Shown here piece after piece: positions 11,201 through 22,199 of a DNA stretch of 64,000 nucleotides. The DNA is from Ephemerocybe angulata (taxonomy: Eukaryota; Basidiomycota; Agaricomycetes; Agaricales; Psathyrellaceae), in NCBI GenBank assembly GCA_013368325.1, contig JAACJK010000117.1, forward strand, positions 310,001-374,000, written 5' to 3'. The position numbers were made by a program, and so were the translations under genes. The notes under the pieces were generated by a model. That model did no database searches and was not told where the DNA came from. It saw only the letters and a program-made list of their open reading frames with translations. The number at the start of each line of letters is the position of its first letter. Position 1 is the first letter of the stretch.

Positions 11201-11895
11201 TCTTCTTCCCGTCGTCCCATTTGTTCTAAAGCAAGCAGACGTTAGCCGCTGCCCAGCGCGGTCGTGACGATCGATCGTAAACTCACGTCTTTCTTGTGGT
11301 CCCAATCCTTCTTGCCATCGTCCCACTTTTTCTTGCCATCATCCCATTTGTTCTGGAGATGGAAAGCTTAGCGTATGTTCAGCTCGACAGGTAGATCGAC
11401 GGCTTACGTCTTTCTTGTGATCCCAGTCCTTCTTCTTGTCATCCCACTTCTTCTTGCCGTCGTCCCACTTCTTCTGCGGACGATGTTAGGAAAAGAGGGA
11501 TCGATGGTTAATGGTACAAGATCGACTTACGTTCACATCCTTCTTTCCGTCGTCCCACTTCTTCTTTCCATCGTCCCACTTCTTCTGAGGCCGATGTCAA
11601 CAACCGATCCAAGATCATGCTCGAAATCGACAACTTACTTCAGCCCACTTCTTCTGCATACATCATCAGCAAGTGCATACGAGTAAAGAGATTAATTGGT
11701 CGGGGTACTTACGTCGTCCTTCTTGTCCTCCCATCGACGTTCGACGGTCTCGAGGGCTCCTGTGGGGACCTCCTCGCTGCGGTATGCGACTGTACCTTGC
11801 TTCCATCGCTCCTCCAAGTCCACAGCGGTAGCGTGGACCGAGGCAGACGCGAGAAGGAACGCGCAGAGGAGGGTCTTGGGTGTTATCGAAAACAT
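8228..11895 (-). CDS. secreted, membrane-anchored cupredoxin with a giant Trp-rich repeat region
   Basis: I assemble 21 exons into one frame of about 806 residues. Exon 1 (11713-11895) gives a signal peptide (MFSITPKTLLCAFLLASASV) and a short lead. Exons 2-18 (11639-11653, 11531-11584, 11408-11473, 11287-11352, 11163-11225, 11074-11100, 10918-11019, 10730-10855, 10620-10667, 10431-10553, 10246-10368, 10142-10183, 9910-10077, 9765-9839, 9659-9703, 9389-9601, 9284-9328) encode residues 62-528, made of KWDDGKK/KWNGGDHK/KWEDKN units. Exons 19-21 (8982-9220, 8843-8900, 8228-8767) encode a cupredoxin domain (about 552-655) with likely type-1 copper ligands His587 (KNHTVTQ), Cys635, His640 and Met645 (GYCGQTGHCQAGM). 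A Ser/Gly/Asp/Met linker, one membrane helix (about 756-783) and a short basic tail follow. The cupredoxin part is a known fungal surface type; the repeat region matches nothing I recognise. A cell-wall or surface location is inference. Confidence 0.85.
9284..11653 (-). repeat. exon-intron repeat array coding for W-D-D-G-K heptads
   Basis: Seventeen small exons (15 to 213 nt) alternate with introns of about 55-75 nt. Every one of these exons is a multiple of 3 nt and every intron between them is phase 0, so exons can be gained or lost without breaking the frame. The basic unit is a heptad, W-D-D-G-K/H-K-K, with variants W-E-D-K-N-K and W-N-G-G-D-H-K-K. By my hand count about 69 of 467 residues are Trp. 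Introns are also related: those after the short exons ending NKKP/SGKKP contain recurring GTCAGCA...CTCTACA...CGAAG words before GACGACTTAC, and others share ACGTTAGCG(A/G)GTGCTCGACG. So whole exon-intron modules were duplicated. This lies inside the gene at 8228-11895. Confidence 0.85.
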
Positions 11896-13273
11896 CGCGG
11901 CTTCCGTACCAGGGGGGTCCTTCCTGGAGAGGCTACTGGCGAGATAAGATCCTGGTACTTAAAGAGACCCTGGAGAGAGTGACAGGCCGACCCTATCGAT
12001 GTCTGAGGAAGGTATTCTGCAAGACGGCTTTCAAGATATTATATGGCCTTGCCATAACGAGAATCCCCATTCGCGCTCCGGAGCTTTGACATACCGCAGA
12101 GTGACCGCAAAACCCCTGGTCAGGTCAAGACTAAGTTCCAATAGACTGGGTCTGCGACACGGGGCAGGGTTCTGCCATAGCATGGCACCGATTGTTCAGG
12201 ATCGGAGGGTGCCACTCGCCCCAAGGCTGTAGTCCAGATTACCTCTTCAGGTCCCAGCGCTGGTTCAGCGAGGCTGTTTGACATGATGGGCGGCGGCTAA
12301 AGCGTCGAAATTAGTGATGAGCGTTCGATTGTGTGCTTGTCTATTGAGTTTAGGTTCAGTGCCAAGACCAACTCGCACCTCGGGGGATGGCGACCTACGA
12401 TAAATAACAGCGGTTTGGGTAGAATGTACCGTTCCGAACGTGTAGAATGAAACAGATTTGCTCTTGGCATCCGCTACACCCTCAAAACCGAAGTATTGGA
12501 TGGTCTGGTGAGCCAATGAACCCCGGGGTCAGATGGGCTTATCTCAATGGCCGTCGAGGAGTGCAGGCAGCCTCATTGCAAACGGGCGGGTAGGTATGCC
12601 TGAAAGGAAGGCAAAAAGACATCGATTATGCACTTCGAGTCGATGTGATTCGTGCTCTACCGTTCCAAGTACCATGTGCCTGCCAAGGCGTCAAAGTGTT
12701 GGGCAGGACGCACTGCCCTCTGGCTGTGAGCTGGGAGATGCGACAGTTAGTTAGCAATACGGGCGGAGGGAACAAGTTCAAGTGACCGGAGCAGCCTGGG
12801 CGAGCGCTTGAAGCGCTGTGTCAACGTTTGGTTCACATCACGATGCCAAACTTTCTCCCGCCATCCCGAAAACTCCGGACTCAGATTTAAATTCCACTTA
12901 ACTTCCTTCAATCAATGCTCTTCCTGGGCAGAATTTGTCTTATTCGAGGCCTTCGCTCTGTAGCTCTGTGCGTCCCTCCACGACTTACTCAATCATTTCT
13001 AAAATCTGCAGAGTTTGACCCTGTTGTATGTACGAGCACAGGCACCAGGGTTCTCGTCTAAACATCACAAAAGTCTTGGCAACCGCTTGGCATTTTATGT
13101 GCCTCAAGCAGCCCCCATTTTGGGAGTGAAGTGCCATCGGAGTCCCTTGCGGTATGAAGCAAGATTTATCCACCGTCTAGATTGTCATGAACGGGAGTTT
13201 GGTATCGATTATCGTTCCGAGATGAAGGTCCGAAGTCCCTCCTGCACCATCAACTTCACCAAAACCTTTCTCT
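11896..13273. other. intergenic: promoter of the repeat-cupredoxin gene, otherwise empty
   Basis: Upstream flank of the minus-strand repeat-cupredoxin gene followed by a spacer. Small frames exist on both strands, but none has codon use or motifs I recognise. A segment at about 12790-12860 (GCGCTTGAAG...GTCAACGTTTGG...TGCCAAAC) loosely resembles one at about 15598-15650, possibly an old dispersed repeat. Confidence 0.4.
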
Positions 13274-13641
13274 AGCTTCCAAAGCGCGTCAAGTGAAGCG
13301 AGGAGAATCCGCAAGGGTGAAAAGGGTTGCGTTTTGAGTCCGATATCGCATTGACCTCGCATACTCAGCCTATTGGTGCTTGCTGCCGACATCAACCCCA
13401 TCGACATTATCTCTCACCTTCCTGTCCTCTGTGAAGAGGCACAAATTCCCCACGTCTTCGTGAGCTCGAAGAAGGAGCTCGGACAGGCAAGCGCGACGAA
13501 ACGATTAACAAGTTGTGTCATGGTTTGCCCTAGAAGCCCAAGGATGGCGAGAGCAAGGAGAAGGACGATGATTATAAAGAGCTGTATGAGGAGTGCTACA
13601 AGGAGGTAGAAAAACTTGACCACAAAGTCATCTTCGAGTAG
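13274..13641 (+). pseudogene. NHP2: NHP2 (H/ACA snoRNP subunit, L7Ae family) pseudogene
   Basis: A continuous stretch reads LVLAADINPIDIISHLPVLC, then EEAQIPHVFVSSKKELGQAS and ATKRLTSCVMV, the RNA-binding core of Nhp2. Just before it, in a different frame, are remnants of the preceding part (ASKA..QVKRG, IRKGEKG). After VMVC the frame shifts by one, and the normal C-terminus follows: KPKDGESKEKDDDYKELYEE, CYKEVEKLDHKVIFE, then a stop at 13639-13641. The N-terminus and the segment between KRG and IRKGEKG are missing, and frame breaks sit on both sides of the core. I see no start codon or promoter. It is therefore a decayed partial copy; a functional NHP2 should exist elsewhere in the genome. 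Confidence 0.78.
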
Positions 13642-13936
13642 ATCGGTTTCGTGTGAGTCTCTGTTCCATTATTTTCGCCTCCTCCCGCTGAATATCCCTT
13701 CCAGTATATTCTCTTCTTCTGTATTAATATCCACGTTTTCTATACACCCACCATCACGATGCAGCAATGGCTTTAGAGTCAACGTTTTGAGTTCCTCGAT
13801 CAGGCGGAGCTCGACCAGACAGTTGAAACATGGCACAACACGGCTCCAACGAGCCTCAGACGGTATATAAACCTACAGGAGGTTTTGTTGGATGTCCCAT
13901 AATATCACCCTTTCATCACCACTTGCCATTCCTACC

Positions 13937-14729
13937 ATGTCGAAGCCTGGAGGACACTTTAACAACCCATCCTCTATTTCCGGAGATCATGAAACCCATT
14001 TCAATTTGCACCAACACGATCAGGTGTCAGGTGTGTTCCCATTGTTGTTCGGTTGTTCACTTGCTCATTTTCTGTCGATTGTTTCAGACAATGACGACGA
14101 GTACGGCTCATCTCTGGGCAGGTCGCATCCTGCCGGTGGTCACGGTGTTTTGAATGTTAACACGGAACCCGCCCACGTTACTCACGAGGCCCCTCATGCA
14201 CGCCGCTCATCAGGAGATCGAACCCTCTACACCGAGAGGGTGACAAAGGAGTATGACGCCCAAGGAAACGTTACCAGGACCAGCGTCCAGCATCCCAAGC
14301 CTCGTACCTTGGATGGTTCGTGCGTTATTCATCCTGACAAGTATGGCGACCAATCCCTCTTTAGCTATGGATGATGATTCTGGAAGTGGTGCTCGCGGTC
14401 GCCGCGAGCCCATGGATTCTGACGATTACGGCCGGACGGGATCGACTCGAGTAGGTAATGAGGCACAGAGGAATGTCACCTCGGCTACGAGAGAGAAAAC
14501 CGCTTCTCAACAGGCCAGCGTTAAGCCTTCTGTTGGCGACAAGACCACAGGTGAAGCGTTCTTCACTTCTTCTTGTTGCGCAAGTCTCATGATGATATCC
14601 AGGGGCCGGGCACGGGCAGAGGGGTATGGGAGGAGAAGGCACTGTGAGTAAATATGTGTCGTTGCCTCGCGATAAAATAGTTGACGAACTACTCAGGGTG
14701 GTCGTTACGCTTACGATCCCATTCCCTAA
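13937..14729 (+). CDS. small hydrophilic protein, unknown function
   Basis: Five exons (13937-14030, 14087-14315, 14365-14550, 14603-14643, 14697-14729) with good GT-AG sites join in one frame of about 193 residues. The start MSKPGGHFNNPSS is the ATG that opens this frame. The protein is Gly, Ser, Asp, His and Arg rich with no signal peptide or membrane segment. Recognisable words are RTLYTERVTKEYDAQGNVTR, GARGRREPMDSDDYGRTG and the C-terminus GGRYAYDPIP. I do not recognise the family. The composition suggests an intrinsically disordered, possibly stress-related protein (inference). The many consistent splice sites make it a real gene. Confidence 0.65.
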
Positions 14730-15840
14730 GTAGTGTGGCTCGGATTTCAGCGCACCGTGTAGTATAGTTTCTTGATGTATTTGTACCATGACCTCGATGC
14801 GATATGATCGTATTATTTCGCGAAACCTGTAATAGGACTTGTCCCGTACTTTCAGTGTTCCTCTGCACCCCGTCCCATCACTTCGCCATCCGAGGCTTCC
14901 AGTGTCACTCATACCCCTGGCCTCCTTGCATGCCCGAGATGCTCGTTAGTTTACGTGTATTACACACCCACCACACCGGACTGTCTCCGTATCGCGCTGG
15001 AGAAGGTTGAATCGGTCATGCGTGCGACGACGTTCCGCTTAACCTCCTGGCGCTAATCGCGATGCCGGAATAGGCGCCTTGAAACGCCCAACCGGAGCTA
15101 AGGGGTCGTACACGTGATTTGCATTTCGCCTTTGCTATGGCGTTGGTCGATGGTGAACTGCGTGTTCTCGAGTCTTCGGATCCTGTACGCGATTGTCTAG
15201 AAGGCAGAGAGAGGGTCAAGTCGACACGGTTATGCGACAGGGCCCTGAGATCTACGACGCCAATGGCAATGACTTGGATCTACTAACGCTGCTAGGGATG
15301 TATCAGCTCCTTTATAGCCACCAAGCGGCTGGCTCGTGCGTCTATCTTACCCTTACGACGTGAGCATCAGGTTATGTGGCTGAGGGCAACCAGGTACACT
15401 GGCAGCCTGCCGGGTCCTAGGCCTGTTGGATGGGACTTTGCGGGGAATCTTGCCTGAGGTCTATTTATTACCTCTCTGAGGGAACCATCAAGTCCATTAT
15501 AGTATAGGAAGATACCATACATACTCAACTCCAACACTCAAGCGAATGCAAGCAAGAAATCGTCTGGTCGCGGCATTCCGTTGAATTCGGGAGGCCGGGC
15601 GCTTGAAATGCTGAGTCAGCGTTTGGCTTGGACGGCGCTGCCAAACGCGGCCGGAATCAGGGCAGGCAGGCAGGGATCCGACCTCGTCATCCGCGCCAAC
15701 AAATTGCAGGCAATATACCCGTGCAACGACACCTTCACGACACCCGAGCTCCATTCCCCTCGCCCCTCACCCTCCTCCTCATTGTCCACGACGCCCAGCA
15801 CCCCAAACCCCGGCCACGTACCACATCTATCCATCGTGAC
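14730..15840. other. intergenic, no gene seen
   Basis: Spacer between two plus-strand genes. The last 150 bases are C/T-rich (CCCCTCGCCCCTCACCCTCC near 15760), a pyrimidine-rich promoter or 5' UTR typical of highly expressed fungal genes, ahead of the p24 gene start at 15841. Confidence 0.45.
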
Positions 15841-16727
15841 ATGGCGCCCCGCGGCATCCCCTCAGCGCTCCCCACCTCCCTGCTCACCCTCACCCTCCTC
15901 GCCCTCCTCTTCCTCTGCTCACCAGAACCAACAACCGCTATCAAATTCCAACTCCCCGCACACCGCTACCCAACGGCGAAATGCATCTGGAACACGGTGC
16001 ACGAGAACCAGCTCGTGATCGTGACGGCGAACGTCGGGACGGGCGAGCACCAGCGCATGGACATTGAGATCGTCGACTCCAGTCCGAAGAAGAACGTGTA
16101 CTTGAGCAAGAAGGGGATTAAGAGCGAGACGAGGTTGGCGGTGACGTCGCATGCGGAGGGCGAGGTTGGCGTGTGTTTGAAGAACTATGTGGAAGGAGGT
16201 GCGTTTTCTCCTTTGCTTTGGTTTTCTCGAGTTCCGAGTGCGGCTTATTGACGAGGCTTGGTATGTAGATGTGACTATAGACGTAGCCAACAAGCTTTCA
16301 AGAATTATAGATCTGGACGTCGATATTGGCGCTGACGCTGTTGATTACAAGTACGTGTCGCGCTTGCCGTTTCCAGCCTACATTGGCGACTGACACCTAC
16401 CCACTCTCCAGCGCTATTGCCAACCAAGAATCCCTCTCAGGCCTCGAAACCGAGATGCGCAAAATTGAGGGTATCATCAAGGAGGTCATTGACGAGATGA
16501 ACTACCTCAAGAGCAGAGAAGAACGCTTCACCCAGACCAACAGTGCGTGTCCCTTTGCGACAACTTCACAACCTGATTCTGACCTTGGTATCCTTATACT
16601 AATAGTCTCAACAAACCAACGTGTCCAAAGCTTTGCCTGGTTCACGATCGTCGCGCTAACAGGACTTGGCGTGTGGCAAATCCTGCATCTGCGGGCATAC
16701 TTCAAGCGGAAATATCTTATTGATTAG
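15841..16727 (+). CDS. ERV25: p24 family cargo receptor, Erv25-like (p24 delta)
   Basis: Four exons (15841-16198, 16269-16350, 16412-16542, 16606-16727) give 230 residues. There is a signal peptide (SLLTLTLLALLFLCS), a GOLD domain with its two conserved cysteines (TAKCIW and GEVGVCLKNY), a coiled-coil segment (ANQESLSGLETEMRKIEGII...EEMNYLKSREERF-like), a membrane helix (FTIVALTGLGVWQILHL) and the cytosolic tail RAYFKRKYLID. The FKRKYLID tail is the signature of Erv25, with aromatic COPII and dibasic COPI sorting signals. It works in the p24 complex shuttling cargo between ER and Golgi. The start gives the normal p24 length, about 200-230 residues. Confidence 0.93.
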
Positions 16728-17341
16728 CCGTGCATGTCTGTAGGCTGGCAATAGGATCCTTACCTGTGCTTCTTTCAGGTGTATTTAAGGTTTAGTGCCC
16801 GAAGGCAACATGTGAGCGACCTTCTGACCATCCAGTGCCAATGTTCATGAACGCTCCTGAGGCGAGTGTGTCACTTGCTCGTCATGTTGAATGGACCAAG
16901 AGCGACTCGGGGACCATATGTACCCTTCCATTCTTTCGTGTCTTTAAGATCGGGCACGAAAGCCTCGCAATCGTTAGGGCAGTGAATCAATCTCGCGAAT
17001 CTCGTTCGGGTTGAAGCTCGAGCTCGTGTCGTCTAAAGAAAGTACAAAGTGTCATTTATCATCAAGTACAAGTACCAGACTATCTAATCACTAAGGTATA
17101 CAGGATGAAAGGGAGGGTGTGTGTCACTGTGCAAACGGAAGAAAGAGAAAAAACAACACTGAAAGAGCGCATAGACGATAGCAGTAGTCCAGGTATCACT
17201 AGTAGGCTACCCAACCAACTGATCTGGGTGACAGAGACAAAACCGTAACGTCGTTCCCGAAGAGTACTTGAAAATGCATTTTCGCCACCAGGAGTAGACT
17301 TAAGGGTGTCCACCCCACCTCGCCCCAGGCAGGTACACCAC
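16728..17341. other. intergenic (convergent 3' flanks)
   Basis: This holds the 3' flanks of Erv25 (+) and Spc2 (-). Nothing else is supported. Confidence 0.5.
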
Positions 17342-18389
17342 TCACGCCGCCTTCCCATCCATGGCGGTCTCCACGAGCCCGCCGACCCACTTCTCGAAAG
17401 CGGGCTGGTCCATCACGCCATTCGCGTCGAAGAACTTATTGTAAGGCGCAGCGCCCTTTGTCCGGCCGCGGCCCAGGAGGGTCTTGCCGCCGTTCGTCGA
17501 GCGCACGTAGTGCAGCGACACGGAGTATGAGGGACATGATGAGGCTTTTGGTGTGGGGGGTGTGGAGGAAGAGAGGGTGATGCGCTCGGTAATTATCTAT
17601 GATGGTGATGCAGGTGTTCGTCAGTATCATCGCATTCAGGGGTTCGTTCGTTCGTTCGTTCGTTCGAAGATGGGGAAGGAAGGACACGCACTCGTTTTGA
17701 GAAGGTTTTTCGCTTGCCGACGAATATCGTGTCGCCCTCGACGAAGTAGGCATAGAGTGTTGAGAGGACGGTGAGGATGATGTACCTGGTCATAGCGAGT
17801 CAGCTTTCGGTCGTGCGGGTCGCAGCGCAGCTGGAGGGGACTTACAGAATGAGGCCGACCGTCACCACGGGCTTCGACTGCTCAAAATCGATTTTGTATC
17901 CGTAGAACGCCGTCCCAGCGGCCACAAACACGCTCAGCCATCCCAGTCCCAGTCTGACATCCGTGTGTGTGTATATCTGCTTGAAGAGCTCCGGTCGTGA
18001 TAGGAACTACAAGACAGACAGAGAGAGCGAGGTCAGCACTGGGTTCGTCTCCAGAGCAGGGTGGTAAGAGGAAGAAGGACAAAGGTATGGTCGAACAATG
18101 GGGTAATGCCGGATTCCCTTTCCCCGTGTCCCCGCCAAGCACCTCGCACACGACAAGGACGAAACCGACGTACCCGTTTCACAGCGTCATCACAAGCGTT
18201 CTTCAGCTCCGTCAGATTCGCGTTGTTCACCTTCACCACCTCCCTGTCGTACGCGGGCACCGTCACCGCCAGCGGCCCCAGTGGTCTATCCGACGGGTCC
18301 GGGCTCGGCGACCGTGCCTTCTGGCTCCCATTCACGCTACTGGAGTTCGCGTTCGAGCTTCCCGCTGCTGCTTGCTTCGTGCGCGCCAT
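17342..18389 (-). CDS. SPC2: signal peptidase complex subunit 2 (Spc2/SPC25)
   Basis: Four exons starting at ATG 18389 and ending at TGA 17342-17344. The N-terminal 40 residues are disordered (Ser/Asn/Pro-rich). Family blocks follow: VVKVNNANLTELKNACDDAV, FLSRPELFKQIYTHTDVRLG, then two membrane helices (LGWLSVFVAAGTAFYGY and VTVGLILYIILTVLSTLYAY), the loop FVEGDTIFVGKRKTFSKR, ITERITLSS, SYSVSLHYVRSTNGGKTLL and the C-terminal block NKFFDANGVMDQPAFEKWVG. Spc2 is the accessory subunit that couples signal peptidase to the Sec61 translocon in the ER. The intron before the last exon contains a (GTTC)n microsatellite. No defects are seen. Confidence 0.92.
17639..17668. repeat. GTTC tetranucleotide microsatellite
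   Basis: About five to six tandem GTTC units in the intron that precedes the last exon of the Spc2 gene. It is a short simple repeat with no other significance visible. Confidence 0.9.
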
Positions 18390-18988
18390 TGGTGGATTAT
18401 CTGAATGAAATTGCGGTGGATGGCAGGAGCAATTTGATGTCACAAGAGTGCGTTCGGGCCGTCCGTCAATGGTCTTGTGCTTGAATACTGGTGGTGCTGC
18501 TGCTTACGATTTGGAGGTTATCGGAGGTGGGGGAACGGGAGTGTGTTTCGTGTTGTTTTTTTTTGGGTGATTAGTAGAGAGAGGGGCCGGAGAGCATAAT
18601 ATGGTCGGATATCTGGGAACGGGAAGATGAGAAGCGCGAATCCAGCCACGACGTGTCCAGTCGTGGTTATCTCAGGGACACGTGCTCACATATCAAGGCC
18701 CGTTTCGGCCGCAATTGCGCGTCGAACTTTGCTCTTGTGCTCTTGGCTTTGACGTAGCTCTCCAAGCTCGACAAAGGCTAAAATGTGGCTTCGGAGGGCG
18801 TAGGTGACGATGGAATGGCCGCTTTGCCACATCTGACGCGTTGGTATGTCATTGTTCCACACCGTTCACCGATTTGGACGCGTTTCCACCATGTTCCACT
18901 CAGCTGTTGGGAGTGGCAACTAACATTCCATTCCATTCGCATTGCACCAAGTTCAACGATTGTCAATACATTGCTACTAATTTGCTAG
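18390..18988. other. intergenic: Spc2 promoter side
   Basis: Upstream region of Spc2, with a T-run near 18555 and AT-rich words near 18600. It ends where the segmental duplication begins. No coding frame is supported. Confidence 0.4.
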
Positions 18989-19639
18989 AAGGAACTTAAC
19001 GGTCTATATACTTGCGTTACTAGAGATTCGGGACGAAGATGGTATTATTGCAGTGCCACTGAGATCGGGACTGCGGAATGTGACTCGCTCTGGGCGCTTC
19101 TTCTTCTGCGCCGTTGCATGGGCCCATGGGCGTCTGTCTACGGGAAACTCGGGGGTGTCTTGCTCTGCAACAGTGGATGGTCTTTTGGGACTTTCCTTCG
19201 TGCTTTCTGGCAACTTTCTGGGGATCTTATAGCTGCTTTTGTTGGGCGCTCCCTTGCAGGGTTTCATGGTCTCGCTGGATTGAGTTTATGAGACTTTGGC
19301 ATGAGAAGTATCGACTGAATATCGGGAGTCGAGACTCATATGAAGAGAAAGGGGAGCAAGGACTGACGTGAAGAGCCTTACGAGGTTCAGGAGGAGGCCA
19401 CACCCGGGCTGATTAACGTGAGTATAGTGCAGCTTCTTTTCCCTCGTCTGTCGCTGATGTCTATTTGCAGGTCTCTTCACCCTACCTGACCTTTGCCAAA
19501 CAGCACCTCTGCACAGTCAGCTGGGCACGTCATACATATATTTTCAGTCGAGAATCCCTCACTGTCGTAAGGAGCTGCACATGTTGGTAAGGCCGATTGG
19601 GGTAGACGGGTTCGGAGTCTCCTGGTTGGACAGTCTAGC

Positions 19640-19815
19640 TGAAGTAGCGCTGGTCAGGTGGTTGAAGGTCAGTCTTCGCTGCTCTGACTGGAAGGCTGAG
19701 GTCTTGGCGCTTATGGCAACTTGGCCGTGTAGTCAAGGTTCAGGAAGACCCACAGTCCGTGGCCGAGCGGAGAGAACTAAGGGCGACGTATGCCTTCGCC
19801 GAGGATACGGCTTCT
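19640..19815 (+). pseudogene. truncated nuclease-like (SNase/Lcl3-type) relic, copy 1
   Basis: The segment that in copy 2 leads into the SNase-like C-terminal half is present here only as far as the word TATGCCTTCGCCGAGGATAC and CTTCTCGAAT (about 19815). It then breaks into unrelated sequence just before the P450 start at 19915. No functional product is expected. The breakpoint is exact against copy 2 near 23178. Confidence 0.55.
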
Positions 19816-19914
19816 CGAATTGGGAATGAGAAGACACATTAAATAGTGGCGGTATAGGGTATGCAATGTCTCCAAGTTTTCGATCTACAAGACCTCTAAC
19901 AACCTCTCAAAAGA

Positions 19915-21875
19915 ATGGGAATCATCAACACGCTCTTGTACGACGGCAATGCTCCTCGTGACAGAGCCTTCGTCATTGCATCGGGCCTCTTAGCTCTCGC
20001 TATTGGCACAGGCATCTACCGCATTATATCAAGGTTATATCTCCACCCCTTGGCAAAATTTCCAGGACCCCCGCTCGCGGCTGTTACAAGCTACTACCTG
20101 GCCTACTATGACCTCGTCAAACGCGGTGGGATGGTCGAGCAACTCGGGAAGTTACACGAGCAATACGGTTCGTCGTCTCCTATCAAGCACCAGCATGAAC
20201 AGGCCGTTACTGAAGATTCTGGTATCAGGCCCCGTCGTGCGCTATGCACCAGATAAAGTGAGGCCTCATTCAGATTTAAGGCTTTAATTAGCAGCTCATT
20301 GATTCTCCTCAGCTTCACTTCTCGGACCCCAGCGCATTCGATGCGATTTATCGTGACATCCGGTTCATCAAGGACGCCCGTTTCTACGACCCGTTCAATA
20401 ACCAGACGTCGTCGTTTGGCCAGTCTGATATCCAGGCCGCTAAGAAGCGCGGAAATTTGATAAGACCTTTCTTTTCGAAGAGGAGTATTTTGCAGTTTGA
20501 GCACATCATTCAGCAAACGGTACGGACCACAAAACTCTTGTCTTTCGAGCGTGCTAACCAGCTTGTATGTCTCTCTCAAGGTCGACCGCTTCGTCATATC
20601 CCTATCCAAGAAATTCGCGGCAAACGAGGTCGTCAACATTTACAACGGCTTTCTCAGCGTCACTATGGAAGTCGTTACGGCCTACTGCTACGGCGAGAGT
20701 TACCACGCCATAGAGGATCCGAACTACCGCCTGCCTATCATATCCGCCCTGAAGAATTCGAACATCCTCATCTTCGTGATCCAGCACTTCCGTTTCCTCG
20801 GCCCGCTCTTAATGGGAATGCCAGACTGGATCGAGAACTTGCTGCCAGACGAAGCCACGGCCTTCAAGAAGGTGATCGCAAAGCTGGACAACCAAATATC
20901 CACCATTATGAACGACCCGGCGAAGGTGGTTGCGGAGCATAGGACGATTTTTCATCATATGCTCAATCCGAAGGAGGGCGGGAAGCAATTGACTCATCTT
21001 GAGTTGAGGGATGAGGGGGCGACATTGTTGGGTGCTGGGACGGACACGACGTCGAATACGTGTAATGTGGGGACGTTCCATATTCTTTCGAACCCTGGGA
21101 TCGAGAAGAGGTTGAGGGAGGAGCTGAGGGAGGCGTGGCCCAACGCCGACGAGCATATGTCGTTGGAGAAACTCGAGAAATTGCCCTATCTTGTACGTCT
21201 CGCTGACCATTCTACCCTATACTGGAATTGCTCGTGCTCACGACTGGCGTAGACTGCAATTATTCATGAAAGCCTCCGCCTCTCACATGGCGTCGTCTCG
21301 CCGCTACCTCGAATTGTGACAGAGGCAACGGAAATTGCAGGACATATGGTCCCAGAGAACGTAAGCTTTTAACCACGCTTCCCCTTAACCGATTTAATCC
21401 TTGCTACGTCGGATGTAGACTGTCGTATCGATGTCCCAGACATTTGTTCACCTTAATCCAGATATATTCCCTGAACCACATGTGTTTAACCCGGAGAGGT
21501 GGTTCAAGGAAGGGTCGGAGGACTTGTACAAGTCTATTGTAGCTTTCTCGAAGGGGCCACGGATGTGTATTGGAATAAAGTAAGTCGCTGCTAACTTTCG
21601 TACGTATCCCCTGCATGTAGGCTGACTTTAACGTGTAGCCTCGCTTGGGCGGAAGCATACCTCATATTGGCGAATGTATTTAGGAAGATCGACATGCACA
21701 TGGTCAATACTACGTGAGGGCTCCTACATAACTGGCCGTTGCAGCATACTCACCTGATATATTGCGTTGCTTTTCCAGGAAGGAAGATATCAAATGGACG
21801 GCTCTGCTTACTCCAGTTTTCCAGGGGATTGTTCAGGTGAAGATCGATGGCGTGAAGGGCGTTCCAGAGTCCTGA
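19915..21875 (+). CDS. cytochrome P450 monooxygenase 1
   Basis: Eight exons (19915-20167, 20229-20257, 20313-20519, 20581-21192, 21253-21360, 21419-21579, 21639-21713, 21779-21875) give 513 residues. There is an N-terminal membrane anchor (AFVIASGLLALAIGTGIY), a proline-rich hinge (KFPGPPLAA), the I-helix oxygen-activation motif (GAGTDTTSNT), the K-helix ExxR (HESLRLS), the PERF-type motif (FNPERWF) and an intact heme-binding loop (FSKGPRMCIGINLAWAE) with the axial Cys. The enzyme is ER-bound and oxidises a small molecule with electrons from CPR; the substrate is unknown. The layout resembles fungal trichodiene oxygenase/CYP620-like P450s (family level only). It is the tandem duplicate of the gene at 24333; from 21293 on the two are identical for about 505 bp. 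Exon 2 is only 29 nt. Confidence 0.93.
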
Positions 21876-22199
21876 TGTTCAGCGGGCTTCTTCCGGCGTC
21901 GGTTATTCTTTTACATAGGATTACCCTGTTCCTCCACCGCGTGTAGATGTACCTGGCAATAGCAGCGTTCGACTGCGAGCTGTTTTCGGCGTTCGCAAAG
22001 GAACAAGTTAGGGGTTACCGGAGTTTGACGCGTTTGGCGCCGGGCGCGATCAAACGGCAGGCTGTCGCGTTTCTGACTTTGACCACCATGATCCAACTAT
22101 GATCAAGCACTGAATTCAGCCCCCTTGTTGCTTCCTCTTTTCACGACACAGTGCGATCCAAGTACGAACAAGTCCGACCTTATTCCCCTCGTAAATCGG

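Noticed and set aside
9284..11653. CRISPR-like array: many similar short units separated by unlike spacers of about 60-70 nt
   Set aside because: The units are exons with GT-AG borders in one frame, of unequal length, in a eukaryotic genome. The spacers are introns that resemble each other.
21404..21658. Identical minus-strand frames at 21404-21658 and 25849-26103
   Set aside because: They are shadows of the identical 3' halves of the two P450 genes and carry no independent meaning.
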